Of a DNA stretch of 64,000 nucleotides, positions 7,879-16,054 are shown piece after piece. Position numbers and translations under genes: made by a program. Source of the DNA: Collinsella aerofaciens. GTDB lineage: Bacteria; Actinomycetota; Coriobacteriia; Coriobacteriales; Coriobacteriaceae. How positions within the stretch are numbered: the first letter of the stretch is position 1; each line of letters begins with the position of its first letter. A model generated the notes under the pieces. That model did no database searches, was not told the DNA's origin, and saw only the letters and a list, made by a program, of their open reading frames with translations. The DNA is taken from the NCBI RefSeq assembly GCF_028209395.1, contig NZ_JAQLDQ010000002.1:1-64000 (forward strand), in the 5' to 3' direction.

Positions 7879-8766
7879 CTACCAGCTCAGCAGCTCGTAG
7901 CCGTCCTCGGTCACCACGAGCTGTACCTCGCACTGGGCCGAATCGCTGCCGTCCTTGGTGCGCACGCACCAGCCGTCACCCTTGCTGATCTTGATGTCGG
8001 GCGCTCCGGCGTTGACCATGGGCTCGATGGTAAAGACCATGCCCGGGGCCATGATGGTGTCCACATCGGGCGCCTCGGTGGTAAAGCCCACAAACGGGTC
8101 CTCGTGGAACTCCTTACCGATGCCGTGCCCGCCGTACTCGCGCACCACGCTAAAGCCGGCGTCCTCGACGGTCTTTTGCACTGCCTCGGCCATAACGGAG
8201 AGCGGTAGCCATGGCTTGACGGCTGCCAGACCCGCCTCCACGCTGGCACGGGTGACGTCGACCAGGCGCTGGCGCTCGGCCGAGACCTCGCCGATGCAGA
8301 ACATGCGGCTCGAATCACTAAAGTAACCGTCCAAGATCGTGGAGCAGTCCACGTTGATGATGTCGCCCTCGTGCAGCACGTCCGTATCGCAGGGGATACC
8401 GTGGCAGACCACATCATTGATCGAGGTGCACACGCTCTTGGGGTAGCCCTCGTAGTTGAGGTCGGCCGGCGTGCCACCGTGCTCGACGGTGTAGTCGTAG
8501 ATCATCTGGTCGATCTGGTTGGTGGTCATGCCCGCGGCGATGTGCTCGCCTACGTAATCGAGCACGCCCACGTTGATGGCGGCCGATCGCTTGATGCCCT
8601 CGATATCGGCGGGAGTCTTGTAGAGCGTGCGGGGCAGAACCTCCCAGCCCTCTTCCCACAAGCGTTCGAGGCGCTCATCAAAGGCGCTATGGCATTTCTT
8701 ATATTTTTTGCCGCTGCCGCACCAGCAAGCGTCGTTGCGGCCAGGCACGGGTCCTTTGTCATACAT
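7879..8766 (-). CDS. map: Methionine aminopeptidase with N-terminal SEC-C zinc motif
   Basis: 295 residues. It removes the initiator methionine from nascent proteins. Residues 10-27 form a SEC-C zinc-binding motif (Cys14, Cys16, Cys25, His26). The pita-bread catalytic domain follows, with VCHGIP, the metal ligands in NVDCSTILDGYFSD, GGHGIG, FTIEPM and a final QCEVQLVVTEDG glutamate. SEC-C-extended enzymes are known in several Firmicutes and Actinobacteria and probably use the zinc knuckle for ribosome contact. AAAGGAAG precedes the ATG. It is monocistronic, with a terminator at 7823-7876. Confidence 0.95.
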   Translation of the reverse strand: MYDKGPVPGRNDACWCGSGKKYKKCHSAFDERLERLWEEGWEVLPRTLYKTPADIEGIKRSAAINVGVLDYVGEHIAAGMTTNQIDQMIYDYTVEHGGTPADLNYEGYPKSVCTSINDVVCHGIPCDTDVLHEGDIINVDCSTILDGYFSDSSRMFCIGEVSAERQRLVDVTRASVEAGLAAVKPWLPLSVMAEAVQKTVEDAGFSVVREYGGHGIGKEFHEDPFVGFTTEAPDVDTIMAPGMVFTIEPMVNAGAPDIKISKGDGWCVRTKDGSDSAQCEVQLVVTEDGYELLSW

Positions 8767-8815
8767 GGCTAACTTCCTTTCATTCGCAGCTAGTATAGCC
8801 CACCCACGCGTCCAT

Positions 8816-8885
8816 AAAAGTTGCGGTGATATAGTTCCGATTTAAGCGGTTTAACAGCACAAATAGGAACTATATCACCGCAACT
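8816..8885. repeat. Palindromic repeat family A, copy 3
   Basis: AAAAGTTGCGGTGATATAGT and CTATATCACCGCAACT are near-perfect arms around an AT-rich loop, just 3' of the minus-strand radical SAM gene. All three family A copies sit downstream of minus-strand genes. Confidence 0.88.
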
Positions 8886-8926
8886 GATGGAGCGGGATGG
8901 CTGACACTAGCCGCTGCGTGGTTTTG

Positions 8927-9709
8927 CTAGTAGCTCACCTGGCAGGGAATGCCGAGGGCTTGGACGCGCGCGGCAATGGCGTCGAGCACCTCGGGCGCTG
9001 CTTTGGCAAGGCCGGCGACCGGCGTCTCGCGTGCCACCGTGTAGATGGTCGCCTCCTGCGGACGAATGCGCTCGAGCGCCGCGAGCCAAGGGCCGACGTA
9101 CTCCTCGCCGGTGTTATCGAGAGACTTGCCCCGGTACTCACCGCTCAAAAACATCGTCTGGATAATGACATGACCGTTAAAGCCTGCGAACGTCTCGATC
9201 TGGTGCTCGACGTCATAGGGGCCAACGGGCTGGTCGAGCAGCTGGATAAACGCCGGGTCGACGGTATCGAGCTTAAGAATGTTGTCGTCGACCATCATGA
9301 GCGCATCGTGCACAGCGGGCTGGTCGGCGCGCGTGCCGTTGGAAAGCACGGCAATCTTGGTGTTGGGGGCTAGCTGATCGCGCAGCGCGACGGCGCCGGC
9401 GATGGCCTGTGGAAACTCCGGTGCGGCGGTGGGCTCGCCGTTGCCTGCGAAGGTGATTACATCGGGGGGCTCGCCCTCGGCTGCCATCTCGCGCAGCTTT
9501 GCCTCGAGCGCTTCGAGTACCACGGCAGCCGTGTTATACGGCTCATGGCAGGGGCGCTCGGCGTTGAGGCCGTTCTCGCAGTAGATGCAGTCGAACGTGC
9601 AGATTTTGCCGCTGGCCGGCATCATGTTGACGCCGAGCGAGAGACCAAGGCGACGGCTGCGAACGGGCCCAAAGATGGGGCTGGCATTCAAAAACGTAGA
9701 CATAGGCAT
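8927..9709 (-). CDS. Radical SAM protein (COG0731-like)
   Basis: 260 residues. The CTFDCIYC motif (Cys37, Cys41, Cys44) binds the 4Fe-4S cluster that cleaves S-adenosylmethionine to start a radical reaction. The opening FGPVRSRRLGLSLGVN and the FAGNGEPTAAPEFP segment are typical of the COG0731 group of small radical SAM proteins, whose substrates are mostly unknown. GAGGAG lies upstream. A second ATG six bases later (9703) has better spacing to it and may be the true start. The long open frame further upstream has no family similarity and overlaps the next gene. No partner gene reveals the substrate. Confidence 0.88.
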   Translation of the reverse strand: MPMSTFLNASPIFGPVRSRRLGLSLGVNMMPASGKICTFDCIYCENGLNAERPCHEPYNTAAVVLEALEAKLREMAAEGEPPDVITFAGNGEPTAAPEFPQAIAGAVALRDQLAPNTKIAVLSNGTRADQPAVHDALMMVDDNILKLDTVDPAFIQLLDQPVGPYDVEHQIETFAGFNGHVIIQTMFLSGEYRGKSLDNTGEEYVGPWLAALERIRPQEATIYTVARETPVAGLAKAAPEVLDAIAARVQALGIPCQVSY

Positions 9710-9928
9710 ATGCTCCTCAAGACAATTGTGCCTAAGCATAGCATCGGCTCCAAAGCAAGGTGTGGGCTCTTGCTTTACAAGTTTCGTTTTTTCACGTCGC
9801 TCATGATGCCGTGCCATGAAAAGCCTCGGGTCGGGTACAGTTAATCTGTTAACAAGGCGTAAAGCAATGCGGGTCCATCCAACCGTGCTGACGTGCAACT
9901 GGATGAGCATTGATGATGGGGGCACAAC

Positions 9929-10726
9929 ATGGATTTTACGGTCGAGAATGCGGGCACCACGATTGCCTGTCGCGAATATGCCGGCCCGGATGTGTCGCCT
10001 GATACTCCTGCCTTGGTGTGCGTGCACGGCGCTTGTGTTGACGGCGTCTTTTTTGACGGTATCGCCCGCGAGCTCGCCTGTGACTACCGCGTCATTGCCT
10101 ACGACCGCCGCGGCTGTGGTGGCAGCAGCGAAGCGGCAGACGGCAGCTATGATCTTGCCGCTCAGGCCGCCGACCTGCAGGCCGTGATCGAACACGTTGG
10201 CGCTCCGACAAATGTGCTTGCGCACAGCGCCGGTACGTTGGTGGCGCTGGAGCTTCTTCGCACTGAACCCCATCTCGTCGCCCGTGCGATTCTGCATGAG
10301 CCGGCTGTGTCGGCCGAAGGCGTCGGCATGGGCGCAGCTCCGGTTTTGCTCGATATGATTGCGGCTGGAAAGGTTTCAAGGGCGCTCCGGCTTTTCTTGG
10401 GAGCCCTCGGCGACTTGGACCCCGAGGCTCCTGGAACGACCGAGGCAGAAGCCAAGCATGCCCTGCGCAACGGCCGCAGTTTCATGGCAAACGAATACGG
10501 GATTACTATGACCTGCGTTCCCGATTGGGATAGCGTTCGCGCGTCGAAAACGGTGGCCGCCGTGCTCCTAGGCGAGCTCTCGATTGGCACGCCCCGCGAG
10601 GCTGGCACGCGAGCGGCTGCCGAATATCTCGATTGCCCTCTCGTGACGATCCCGGGCGCGCATAACGGTCTGCGCGATCGCCCGGCAGCGGCTGCCCGGG
10701 CTGTCCGTGGCATCCTGGGGCTCTAG
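9929..10726 (+). CDS. Alpha/beta-fold hydrolase
   Basis: 265 residues. The oxyanion region VCVHGACVDG, the nucleophile elbow AHSAG (Ser100) and a late catalytic His (about 245, in PGAHNG) identify a single-domain alpha/beta hydrolase. DRRGCGGSS is the usual second loop of this family. The substrate is unknown; esters or lactones are common. It is divergent from the radical SAM gene and shares a 219-bp intergenic region with it. A GGGGG stretch lies 8 bases before the ATG. No signal peptide is seen, so it is probably cytosolic. Confidence 0.88.
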   Translation: MDFTVENAGTTIACREYAGPDVSPDTPALVCVHGACVDGVFFDGIARELACDYRVIAYDRRGCGGSSEAADGSYDLAAQAADLQAVIEHVGAPTNVLAHSAGTLVALELLRTEPHLVARAILHEPAVSAEGVGMGAAPVLLDMIAAGKVSRALRLFLGALGDLDPEAPGTTEAEAKHALRNGRSFMANEYGITMTCVPDWDSVRASKTVAAVLLGELSIGTPREAGTRAAAEYLDCPLVTIPGAHNGLRDRPAAAARAVRGILGL

Positions 10727-10936
10727 CATCCGCAATAGCCAAAGCAGGCTTCATCCGCAAACGTTTCGGCCGTATTAACAAACGTGCTCAAAACCTCGCG
10801 TCTGCGGCTTCAATCGCGCCGTCTGCCAACTCATAAGAATGTGGCAGCATTCACGTACTTACCTGCATCGACAAGGTGTTACCCTTGTAACATTTGGAAC
10901 CCACCGCTCCATGCGAAACTATCGAAAGGGCCCCAT

Positions 10937-12817
10937 ATGCTCAATACTCACGAGGTCAATCTAACCGACGAGGAGGCTGCCGTCGAGGTCGCCCGCGTCG
11001 CGAAGACCTACCCCGTGGTGCGTTTACTGTCGGCCGATCAGATTAAGAGTGAGCCTAACTGCTTGCTCGCCGGCGATCGCTGCCCTTGTCTGCGTCAGTC
11101 GAGTCTTGAGGCTTTGGCAGACTCCGATGAGGTGTCGGAGCAACTGCTCAATGATGGCACTGAGTACCGCGCCCGTCTACGCCCTCTGAAGGTCGAGGGC
11201 GAGCCTCACGTCTTGCTGATGGTGCGTCCGATTGATGAGCAAGAGGCCGCGGAAGAGGACCTTGTCTACACCGACGTGCTGACGAGCGTGCGCAATCGCC
11301 GATATTACGAGGAAAAGCTTCGCAGCGCCCGCATGAATGCCGGCGTTGCGATGATCGACGTTGATGATTTTAGGGCCTTCAACGATACGTGTGGCCGTCA
11401 TGCCGGCGACCTTGCGCTCGGTGCTGTGGCGACAGCCATACGCAGCGGAATCCGTTCGACTGACGAGCTTGTGCGCTATGGCTGCGACAAGTTTGTGGTT
11501 GTCATGCCCAATATTCCCTCCGATGACTTCACCCGTCGCCTGCATCAGGTGTCCGATGCCGTTCATTCCACGATTATTCCGGGCCATGAGTACGTGAGCT
11601 TGACGGCATGTGTTGGTGGCGTTCGCATTCATGGCGAGACGGTCGATGAGGGCGTTGGCCGCGCTGCTCAGTTACTGAGCCGCGCTAAGGCAAAAGCCGG
11701 TACGGTCGTGACCGATGCCGATTCCATCGAGGCCTTCCAAAGCGAAAAGCCTTTGGTGCTTATCGCCGATGACTCCGAGATGAACCGAGCCATTCTCAGC
11801 GAGATGCTCAAGGACGAGCATTGCATCCTCGAGGCCGATAACGGTCGTGCGGCGCTCGACATGGTCGACCGCTATGGCGATGAGTTGTCGCTCGTGCTGC
11901 TGGACATTGTGATGTCGGGCATAAGCGGCTTTGAGGTGCTGGCCGATCTGTCGCGCCGATCGGGTATCGATAATCTGCCTGTCATCATGATTTCGAGCGA
12001 AGATTCCGATGATGCGGTTCTGCGCGCGTACGAGCTGGGCGCCTCAGACTATATCAACCGCCCGTTTGACTCCCGTGTCGTGCGCCGCCGCGTAAGCAAC
12101 ACCATCCGCCTGTACGCCAAACAGCGCCGCCTGACGAACCTGCTGTCCCAACAGTACAACGAGCGCGTCAAGAACAGTCGCATGCTCATCGACATCATGG
12201 CCGGCGTCATGGAGCTTCGCAACGGCGAGAGCGGTAGGCACGTTACGAACATCGAAAAGCTGACCGAGCTGCTGCTTGGCTATCTGGTCCAGCGTAGCGG
12301 CACGATCTCCCTCGACAATGAGGAACGCTCCACGATCGCCCTGGCTTCGGCGCTGCACGATATCGGCAAGATGTCGATTGACGATGCGATCCTCAACAAG
12401 CCCGGGCGCCTCACGCCCGAGGAATTCGAGATTATGAAGACGCATACCACGATTGGCGCCAACATGCTGCTCGAGCTGGGCAGCCATCACGCCGGCAATG
12501 CGCTTATGGAATATGCGTACCAGATTGCGCGTTGGCATCACGAGCGCTGGGACGGCAAGGGTTATCCCGATGGCCTTAAGGGCGACGAAATTCCCATCGC
12601 CGCGCAGGTGGTTTCGGTGGCTGACGTGTACGATGCACTGACGAGCGTGCGCGTGTACAAGGACGCTATCCCGCACGAGGAGGCGATCCAGATGATCCTG
12701 GACGGTAAGTGCGGCACCTTTAACCCGCTGCTGCTCGATTGCCTGCTCGAGGTGCAAGACCAAATTGCCGAGACGTTGGCACGCCCCGCCGACGTCGTCG
12801 CGTTTCCCACGATTTAG
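10937..12817 (+). CDS. Sensor/degenerate GGDEF/receiver/HD-GYP signalling protein
   Basis: 626 residues from the ATG preceded by GAAAGGG. Domains in order: an N-terminal sensor-like region with a Cys cluster (Cys42, Cys49, Cys51); a GGDEF-fold domain whose active motif reads GCDKF (182-186) and so is probably not a cyclase; a response-regulator receiver (about 272-395, acceptor Asp323) whose usual conserved Lys is Arg375; and an HD-GYP phosphodiesterase domain with HDIGK (His474-Asp475) and GKGYP (542-544). An intact HD-GYP would hydrolyse cyclic di-GMP or a related dinucleotide. The degenerate GGDEF may only sense nucleotide. An Hpt gene follows 24 bp downstream and could pass phosphate to the receiver. 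No histidine kinase is adjacent. Confidence 0.9.
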   Translation: MLNTHEVNLTDEEAAVEVARVAKTYPVVRLLSADQIKSEPNCLLAGDRCPCLRQSSLEALADSDEVSEQLLNDGTEYRARLRPLKVEGEPHVLLMVRPIDEQEAAEEDLVYTDVLTSVRNRRYYEEKLRSARMNAGVAMIDVDDFRAFNDTCGRHAGDLALGAVATAIRSGIRSTDELVRYGCDKFVVVMPNIPSDDFTRRLHQVSDAVHSTIIPGHEYVSLTACVGGVRIHGETVDEGVGRAAQLLSRAKAKAGTVVTDADSIEAFQSEKPLVLIADDSEMNRAILSEMLKDEHCILEADNGRAALDMVDRYGDELSLVLLDIVMSGISGFEVLADLSRRSGIDNLPVIMISSEDSDDAVLRAYELGASDYINRPFDSRVVRRRVSNTIRLYAKQRRLTNLLSQQYNERVKNSRMLIDIMAGVMELRNGESGRHVTNIEKLTELLLGYLVQRSGTISLDNEERSTIALASALHDIGKMSIDDAILNKPGRLTPEEFEIMKTHTTIGANMLLELGSHHAGNALMEYAYQIARWHHERWDGKGYPDGLKGDEIPIAAQVVSVADVYDALTSVRVYKDAIPHEEAIQMILDGKCGTFNPLLLDCLLEVQDQIAETLARPADVVAFPTI

Positions 12818-12841
12818 TTTGACCAAAGGAGTTTTTAATCC

Positions 12842-13198
12842 ATGATTTCCATGCGTGAGGCGTATGAGAAGATCGGCGCTAATTATGACGACGCGTGCGC
12901 TCGGCTGATGGGCGGGGAAATGCTTGCCCGCTTTGCCCTCAAGTTTTTGGATGACGAGAGCATGGACAAGCTGGAGGCTGCCATGGCGGCAGGAGACGCC
13001 GAGAGTGCGTTTATGGCAGCGCACACGCTCAAGGGCGTGAGCCAGAACCTGGGATTCGATAATCTGTACGAGCCGGCGGTCGTGGTAACCGAAGCGCTGC
13101 GCGGCGCTGATGCCGTTGACGGCGCCCGCGAGGGGATGCATGCGTTGCAGCAGCAATATGCGGCTACGATGTCGGCTCTGCGCGAGGCGGCCGAGTAA
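12842..13198 (+). CDS. Hpt domain phosphotransfer protein
   Basis: 118 residues. A four-helix Hpt domain with the phospho-acceptor motif AAHTLKGVSQNLGF (His61). Such proteins shuttle phosphate between a hybrid histidine kinase and a receiver. AAAGGAG lies upstream, and the gene sits 24 bp after the receiver/HD-GYP gene, so the two are co-transcribed and probably partners. The kinase that charges this Hpt is not in the window. Confidence 0.9.
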   Translation: MISMREAYEKIGANYDDACARLMGGEMLARFALKFLDDESMDKLEAAMAAGDAESAFMAAHTLKGVSQNLGFDNLYEPAVVVTEALRGADAVDGAREGMHALQQQYAATMSALREAAE

Positions 13199-13221
13199 GA
13201 GGCTGTGAGCCTTGATGACTA

Positions 13222-13316
13222 TGAGCGTGGATAATCTCCCGTTTTAGGCCCGGTGGCGGCCTCAAAGTGGGAGATTATCCACGCTCGTTCGATACGTGTC
13301 CAAAAATCCACGCTCA
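13222..13316. repeat. Inverted repeat with a third half-copy, after hpt
   Basis: GAGCGTGGATAATCTCCC (from 13223) and GGGAGATTATCCACGCTC (13269-13286) are perfect 18-bp arms. A further ATCCACGCTCA lies at 13306-13316. It lies just 3' of the hpt gene and may act as its terminator, although the extra half-copy points to a repeat element. Confidence 0.75.
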
Positions 13317-13374
13317 CCTCTTCTGATTAGTGAATTGCCTATGCACACTGTCGGGGCTTTCCGCATGCAATCCA

Positions 13375-13408
13375 TATCGTTGTTCGATAAACTGTTCGAA
13401 TAACGATA
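13375..13408. promoter_or_regulatory. Palindromic operator upstream of DUF2975 gene
   Basis: TATCGTTGTTCGA (13375-13387) and TCGAATAACGATA (13396-13408) are inverted arms, 21 bp apart start to start. The reverse complement of the left arm, extended (TTATCGAACAACGATA), matches 14 of 16 bases at 14419-14434 in front of the ABC exporter operon. The likely binder is the YozG-type regulator at 13998. This is inferred from position and repetition. Confidence 0.55.
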
Positions 13409-13428
13409 GAGTCGATGAGGGTGAGTGT

Positions 13429-13989
13429 ATGTCCAACAGCGTTCAGCGTATGGCCAAGGCGGGCGAAAATATCAGGAAGCTCGGTTTTTGCATGGCAGCC
13501 GTTTTTGCAGGGATGCTCGTCGCTTTTGCCGCGTTGGTTGTTTACGTGATCTGGTATGCGGTTACAAACGTTGCTTCTGTCGATTCTTTCGGTGTCGTGA
13601 CGCTTCTCGATGGCGGGTGCATCGTTATCCCAAGCGGACTGTGCATGGCGCTTGTTATGGGTATTTCGCTTGTCGTTCTGTGCGGGATCAGCCGTAACAT
13701 CTCGCGAGGCGTCTCGCCCTTTACCAAGACGCATGTGCGGCTTATCCGTGTTCTCGCGCTTGCCTTTGCTGTTAACGCCGCGGTTTCGCTTGTTGGTGCC
13801 TATGGATCGGTCAATCTCACCATTGGCGGACTGGAGCTTTACATCGTGCCTCATTCCTTCGTTATTGAGATTTGCCAAGGCGCTACCTTTGATGCGGGGT
13901 CGTTTATCGGCGCAGTTGTCTGTTTATTTATCTCGGCGATCTGGAGTTATGCCTCGCTGCTCCAAGAGCAGTCTGACGAGCTTGTGTAG
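13429..13989 (+). CDS. DUF2975 family membrane protein
   Basis: 186 residues from the ATG following GAGGGTGAGTGT. There are four predicted membrane helices (about 18-43, 60-85, 105-125 and 155-178), with the GVSPF motif and a basic stretch after helix 2 that mark DUF2975. Members are almost always encoded next to a small YozG-like XRE repressor, as here (8 bp downstream). The pair is thought to be a membrane sensor plus its DNA-binding partner. The function is otherwise uncharacterised. An open upstream extension to 13330 lacks a ribosome-binding site and crosses the operator. Confidence 0.82.
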   Translation: MSNSVQRMAKAGENIRKLGFCMAAVFAGMLVAFAALVVYVIWYAVTNVASVDSFGVVTLLDGGCIVIPSGLCMALVMGISLVVLCGISRNISRGVSPFTKTHVRLIRVLALAFAVNAAVSLVGAYGSVNLTIGGLELYIVPHSFVIEICQGATFDAGSFIGAVVCLFISAIWSYASLLQEQSDELV

Positions 13990-13997
13990 GAGGAAAC

Positions 13998-14327
13998 ATG
14001 AGCTATCTCATCATCGAGCTTGAGACGCAGCTGCTTAAGACCGGAAAGACCAGTGCTGATCTGATTCGGGCGACGGGGCATACTCCGGCTAATATTTCAA
14101 AGCTTAGAAACGGAAAGATAAAAGCTATTCGCCTAAAGACGCTCCTCGATATCTGTGATGAGCTTGATTGTCAACCGGGAGATATTATTCAGCGCGTGAG
14201 TGAGAAAGAGCTTGAGGAGCTTATTGTTGAGCGTGCAAAAAACGTTGTGAGGCAGATGCGGGACGGCGGAGGCAATGAGGCGTCGCTTCCGACATCAGTC
14301 TTTGCTGTCGATTTGAGCGACGAGTAG
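13998..14327 (+). CDS. YozG-like XRE-family repressor
   Basis: 109 residues. A compact Cro/CI helix-turn-helix (about 5-70), with GHTPANISKLRNGKIKAIRL and DELDCQPGDIIQ. The last is the hallmark end of the YozG/HTH_26 type. A 38-residue polar tail follows, longer than usual. AGGAGGAAAC precedes the ATG. It is co-transcribed with the DUF2975 gene. It probably controls its own operon and the downstream ABC exporter, since both promoters carry the TTATCGAA(C/A)AAC(G/A)ATA motif. A terminator follows at 14364-14397. Confidence 0.88.
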   Translation: MSYLIIELETQLLKTGKTSADLIRATGHTPANISKLRNGKIKAIRLKTLLDICDELDCQPGDIIQRVSEKELEELIVERAKNVVRQMRDGGGNEASLPTSVFAVDLSDE

Positions 14328-14363
14328 CTTAAGGCGAACAACTAAAACGAAATATCAGCGTGA

Positions 14364-14397
14364 AGGGACCCGTGTCTAACACGGGTTCTTTCTTTTA
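14364..14397 (+). terminator. Terminator after YozG-like gene
   Basis: ACCCGTG-TCTAA-CACGGGT followed by TCTTTCTTTT, 37 bp after the stop codon. Confidence 0.85.
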
Positions 14398-14404
14398 GAT
14401 TATC

Positions 14405-14454
14405 TTGACAAATATGAGTTATCGAAAAACAATAACAACTATGGAAAACGATAA
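14405..14454 (+). promoter_or_regulatory. Promoter and operator of the ABC exporter operon
   Basis: TTGACA (14405-14410) and AACAAT (14428-14433) are spaced 17 bp apart, a credible sigma-70 promoter. TTATCGAAAAACAATA (14419-14434) overlaps the -10 and matches the arm of the palindrome at 13375. A weaker copy, ATGGAAAACGATA, lies at 14441. Repression by the YozG-like protein is the likely effect. Confidence 0.55.
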
Positions 14455-14471
14455 AGTAAAGAAGGAACGAT

Positions 14472-15233
14472 ATGAGCGGTTTTGCTATCAAGCGGAACGG
14501 GAGGCCAATGAACGCATCGACGATAAGGCTATCAAGGGTGTCAAAGCGCTATGGGAGGCGCCGCGTTTTGCATGACGTTTCCTTCGAGGTGGATCAGTCT
14601 GAGCTTTGCGCCCTTGTTGGTGCAAACGGGGCGGGCAAAAGCACGCTTATTAAAATAGTGCTGGGCCTCTGTGAGCCATCGTCGGGGAGCGTGGAGCTCT
14701 TTGGAGGCAAGTCGAAAAAAGAGCTGAGCTTGATGCGGACGCGTGTCGGCTATGTGCCAGATTCCTGCGGAGCATACCAATCTCTCAGTGCGGCTGAGAA
14801 TCTTCGGATCCGATGTGCGGAATGGGGGCTCGATGAGAAACGTGAGGTTCCTCGCGTCTTGGGCCTAGTCGGGCTGGACATCGATGAGAAAAAGAGCGTA
14901 GGCAGTTTTTCTCTGGGAATGAAACGGCGACTGGATATAGCTACGGCTTTATTGGGCGACACCGACGTACTAATTTTCGATGAGCCGGCAAATGGATTGG
15001 ATCCGCTGGGCATCGAGAGTATATGGGCCCTTATCGGTCGATTGAATCGAGAGCAGGGTAAGACCATGCTCATCTCTAGTCATGATTTGGATGAGTTGGC
15101 ATCGGTTGCAACAAGCTGCCTGTTTATTCATGACGGCGAACTGCTAAAAAAGGAATCGATGGACGTCATAAGGGATGAGGCGTCGTCCCTAAAAGAGTAT
15201 TACAGGCGCTTGATGAAGGCGGTCTCGCTATGA
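14472..15233 (+). CDS. ABC transporter ATP-binding protein
   Basis: 253 residues. The ATPase of an ABC-2 type exporter: Walker A GANGAGKST (in LVGANGAGKSTL), signature SFSLGMKRRL, Walker B VLIFDEPANGLDP and the SSHDL switch His. The sequence resembles the BcrA/LanF bacitracin and lantibiotic-immunity group. AAGGAACGAT precedes the ATG. It overlaps the next gene by 4 bp. The export substrate (antimicrobial peptide, lipid or other) is inferred from the family only. Confidence 0.9.
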   Translation: MSGFAIKRNGRPMNASTIRLSRVSKRYGRRRVLHDVSFEVDQSELCALVGANGAGKSTLIKIVLGLCEPSSGSVELFGGKSKKELSLMRTRVGYVPDSCGAYQSLSAAENLRIRCAEWGLDEKREVPRVLGLVGLDIDEKKSVGSFSLGMKRRLDIATALLGDTDVLIFDEPANGLDPLGIESIWALIGRLNREQGKTMLISSHDLDELASVATSCLFIHDGELLKKESMDVIRDEASSLKEYYRRLMKAVSL

Positions 15234-16054
15234 AGCGGGCGATCCATCCCATAAAGGCGGATATGATGCGTTTGCACAGGATATTTCCGGCGCAGTTTGG
15301 TCTTGCGCTTATGCTGACGTTCGGCCTTCTCTTCGGCATCTTTCTAAAAAACGGAACAACGTTGCTCGTCTTTGGCTATGGCGTTTGTGGGGAGGATATT
15401 GGTTTCCTCTGGAATGCAATCGATCCTTCTGCGCCTGATGAGTCCCTTGCGCGCAGCGCTTTTGCCGGTACATCCCTGTTCGTTCCACTCATCGTTTGTT
15501 TGGTGCTTTTACAGGAGCATGGCTATAAAGAGGGGCACCGAATTTCTTCGGCAAGAGGTCTCAACCGCTTTTATGGGGCTCTAGCCCATGCATTTTCGTC
15601 TGCTTTAATAATTGGCGCAGCGTATAGCGCGCTTTGCCTTCTTCTTTTTGCAATAGCCATAATACGTGGAGGGCATAACTACTCGCACAACATACTAACT
15701 GTATTTTTGCCTGCAATGGTAGTCAACGCCGTATTGGTGATATCGGTTGCGCTGGAGACGGTGACCATCTATCGGATAACGGGCAGCGCTGTATTGAGCG
15801 GGGCCGTGGTGATAGTTGGATTTGTCATGAGCTTGACGCTCTACGGAGCCTTCCTTCAGGCACCTATACCATCCTTGCGATGGATCTTCTTCCTTCCGGG
15901 GCCGTACCTTGGAGTCGGATGTGCCCTTGGGTATAGCGATATGGGGCAGCTGACGCTTCTGGGATATGGCGTGGCAGCCAGCTGTCTATCGGTATTGATT
16001 TACGCTCTCTTGAGCTTTCGCGCTGGGGGTGTGCTCAATGGCTCGTCAGATTAA
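15230..16054 (+). CDS. ABC-2 type permease, subunit 1
   Basis: 274 residues with about six membrane helices. It starts inside the last codons of the ATPase gene (ATGA overlap), so translation is coupled. No strong motif is visible beyond the ABC-2 permease layout: a cytoplasmic N-terminus, a long loop after helix 1, and six helices. This is typical of lantibiotic-immunity-type permeases. GC content is lower than that of its neighbours, and AT-ending codons are common across the 13.4-16.9 kb block, which hints at acquired DNA. Confidence 0.78.
   Translation: MKRAIHPIKADMMRLHRIFPAQFGLALMLTFGLLFGIFLKNGTTLLVFGYGVCGEDIGFLWNAIDPSAPDESLARSAFAGTSLFVPLIVCLVLLQEHGYKEGHRISSARGLNRFYGALAHAFSSALIIGAAYSALCLLLFAIAIIRGGHNYSHNILTVFLPAMVVNAVLVISVALETVTIYRITGSAVLSGAVVIVGFVMSLTLYGAFLQAPIPSLRWIFFLPGPYLGVGCALGYSDMGQLTLLGYGVAASCLSVLIYALLSFRAGGVLNGSSD

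Noticed and set aside
9710..10297. N-terminal extension of the radical SAM protein
   Set aside because: It overlaps the divergent alpha/beta hydrolase gene on the other strand, has no family similarity, and GAGGAG marks a start at 9709 or 9703.
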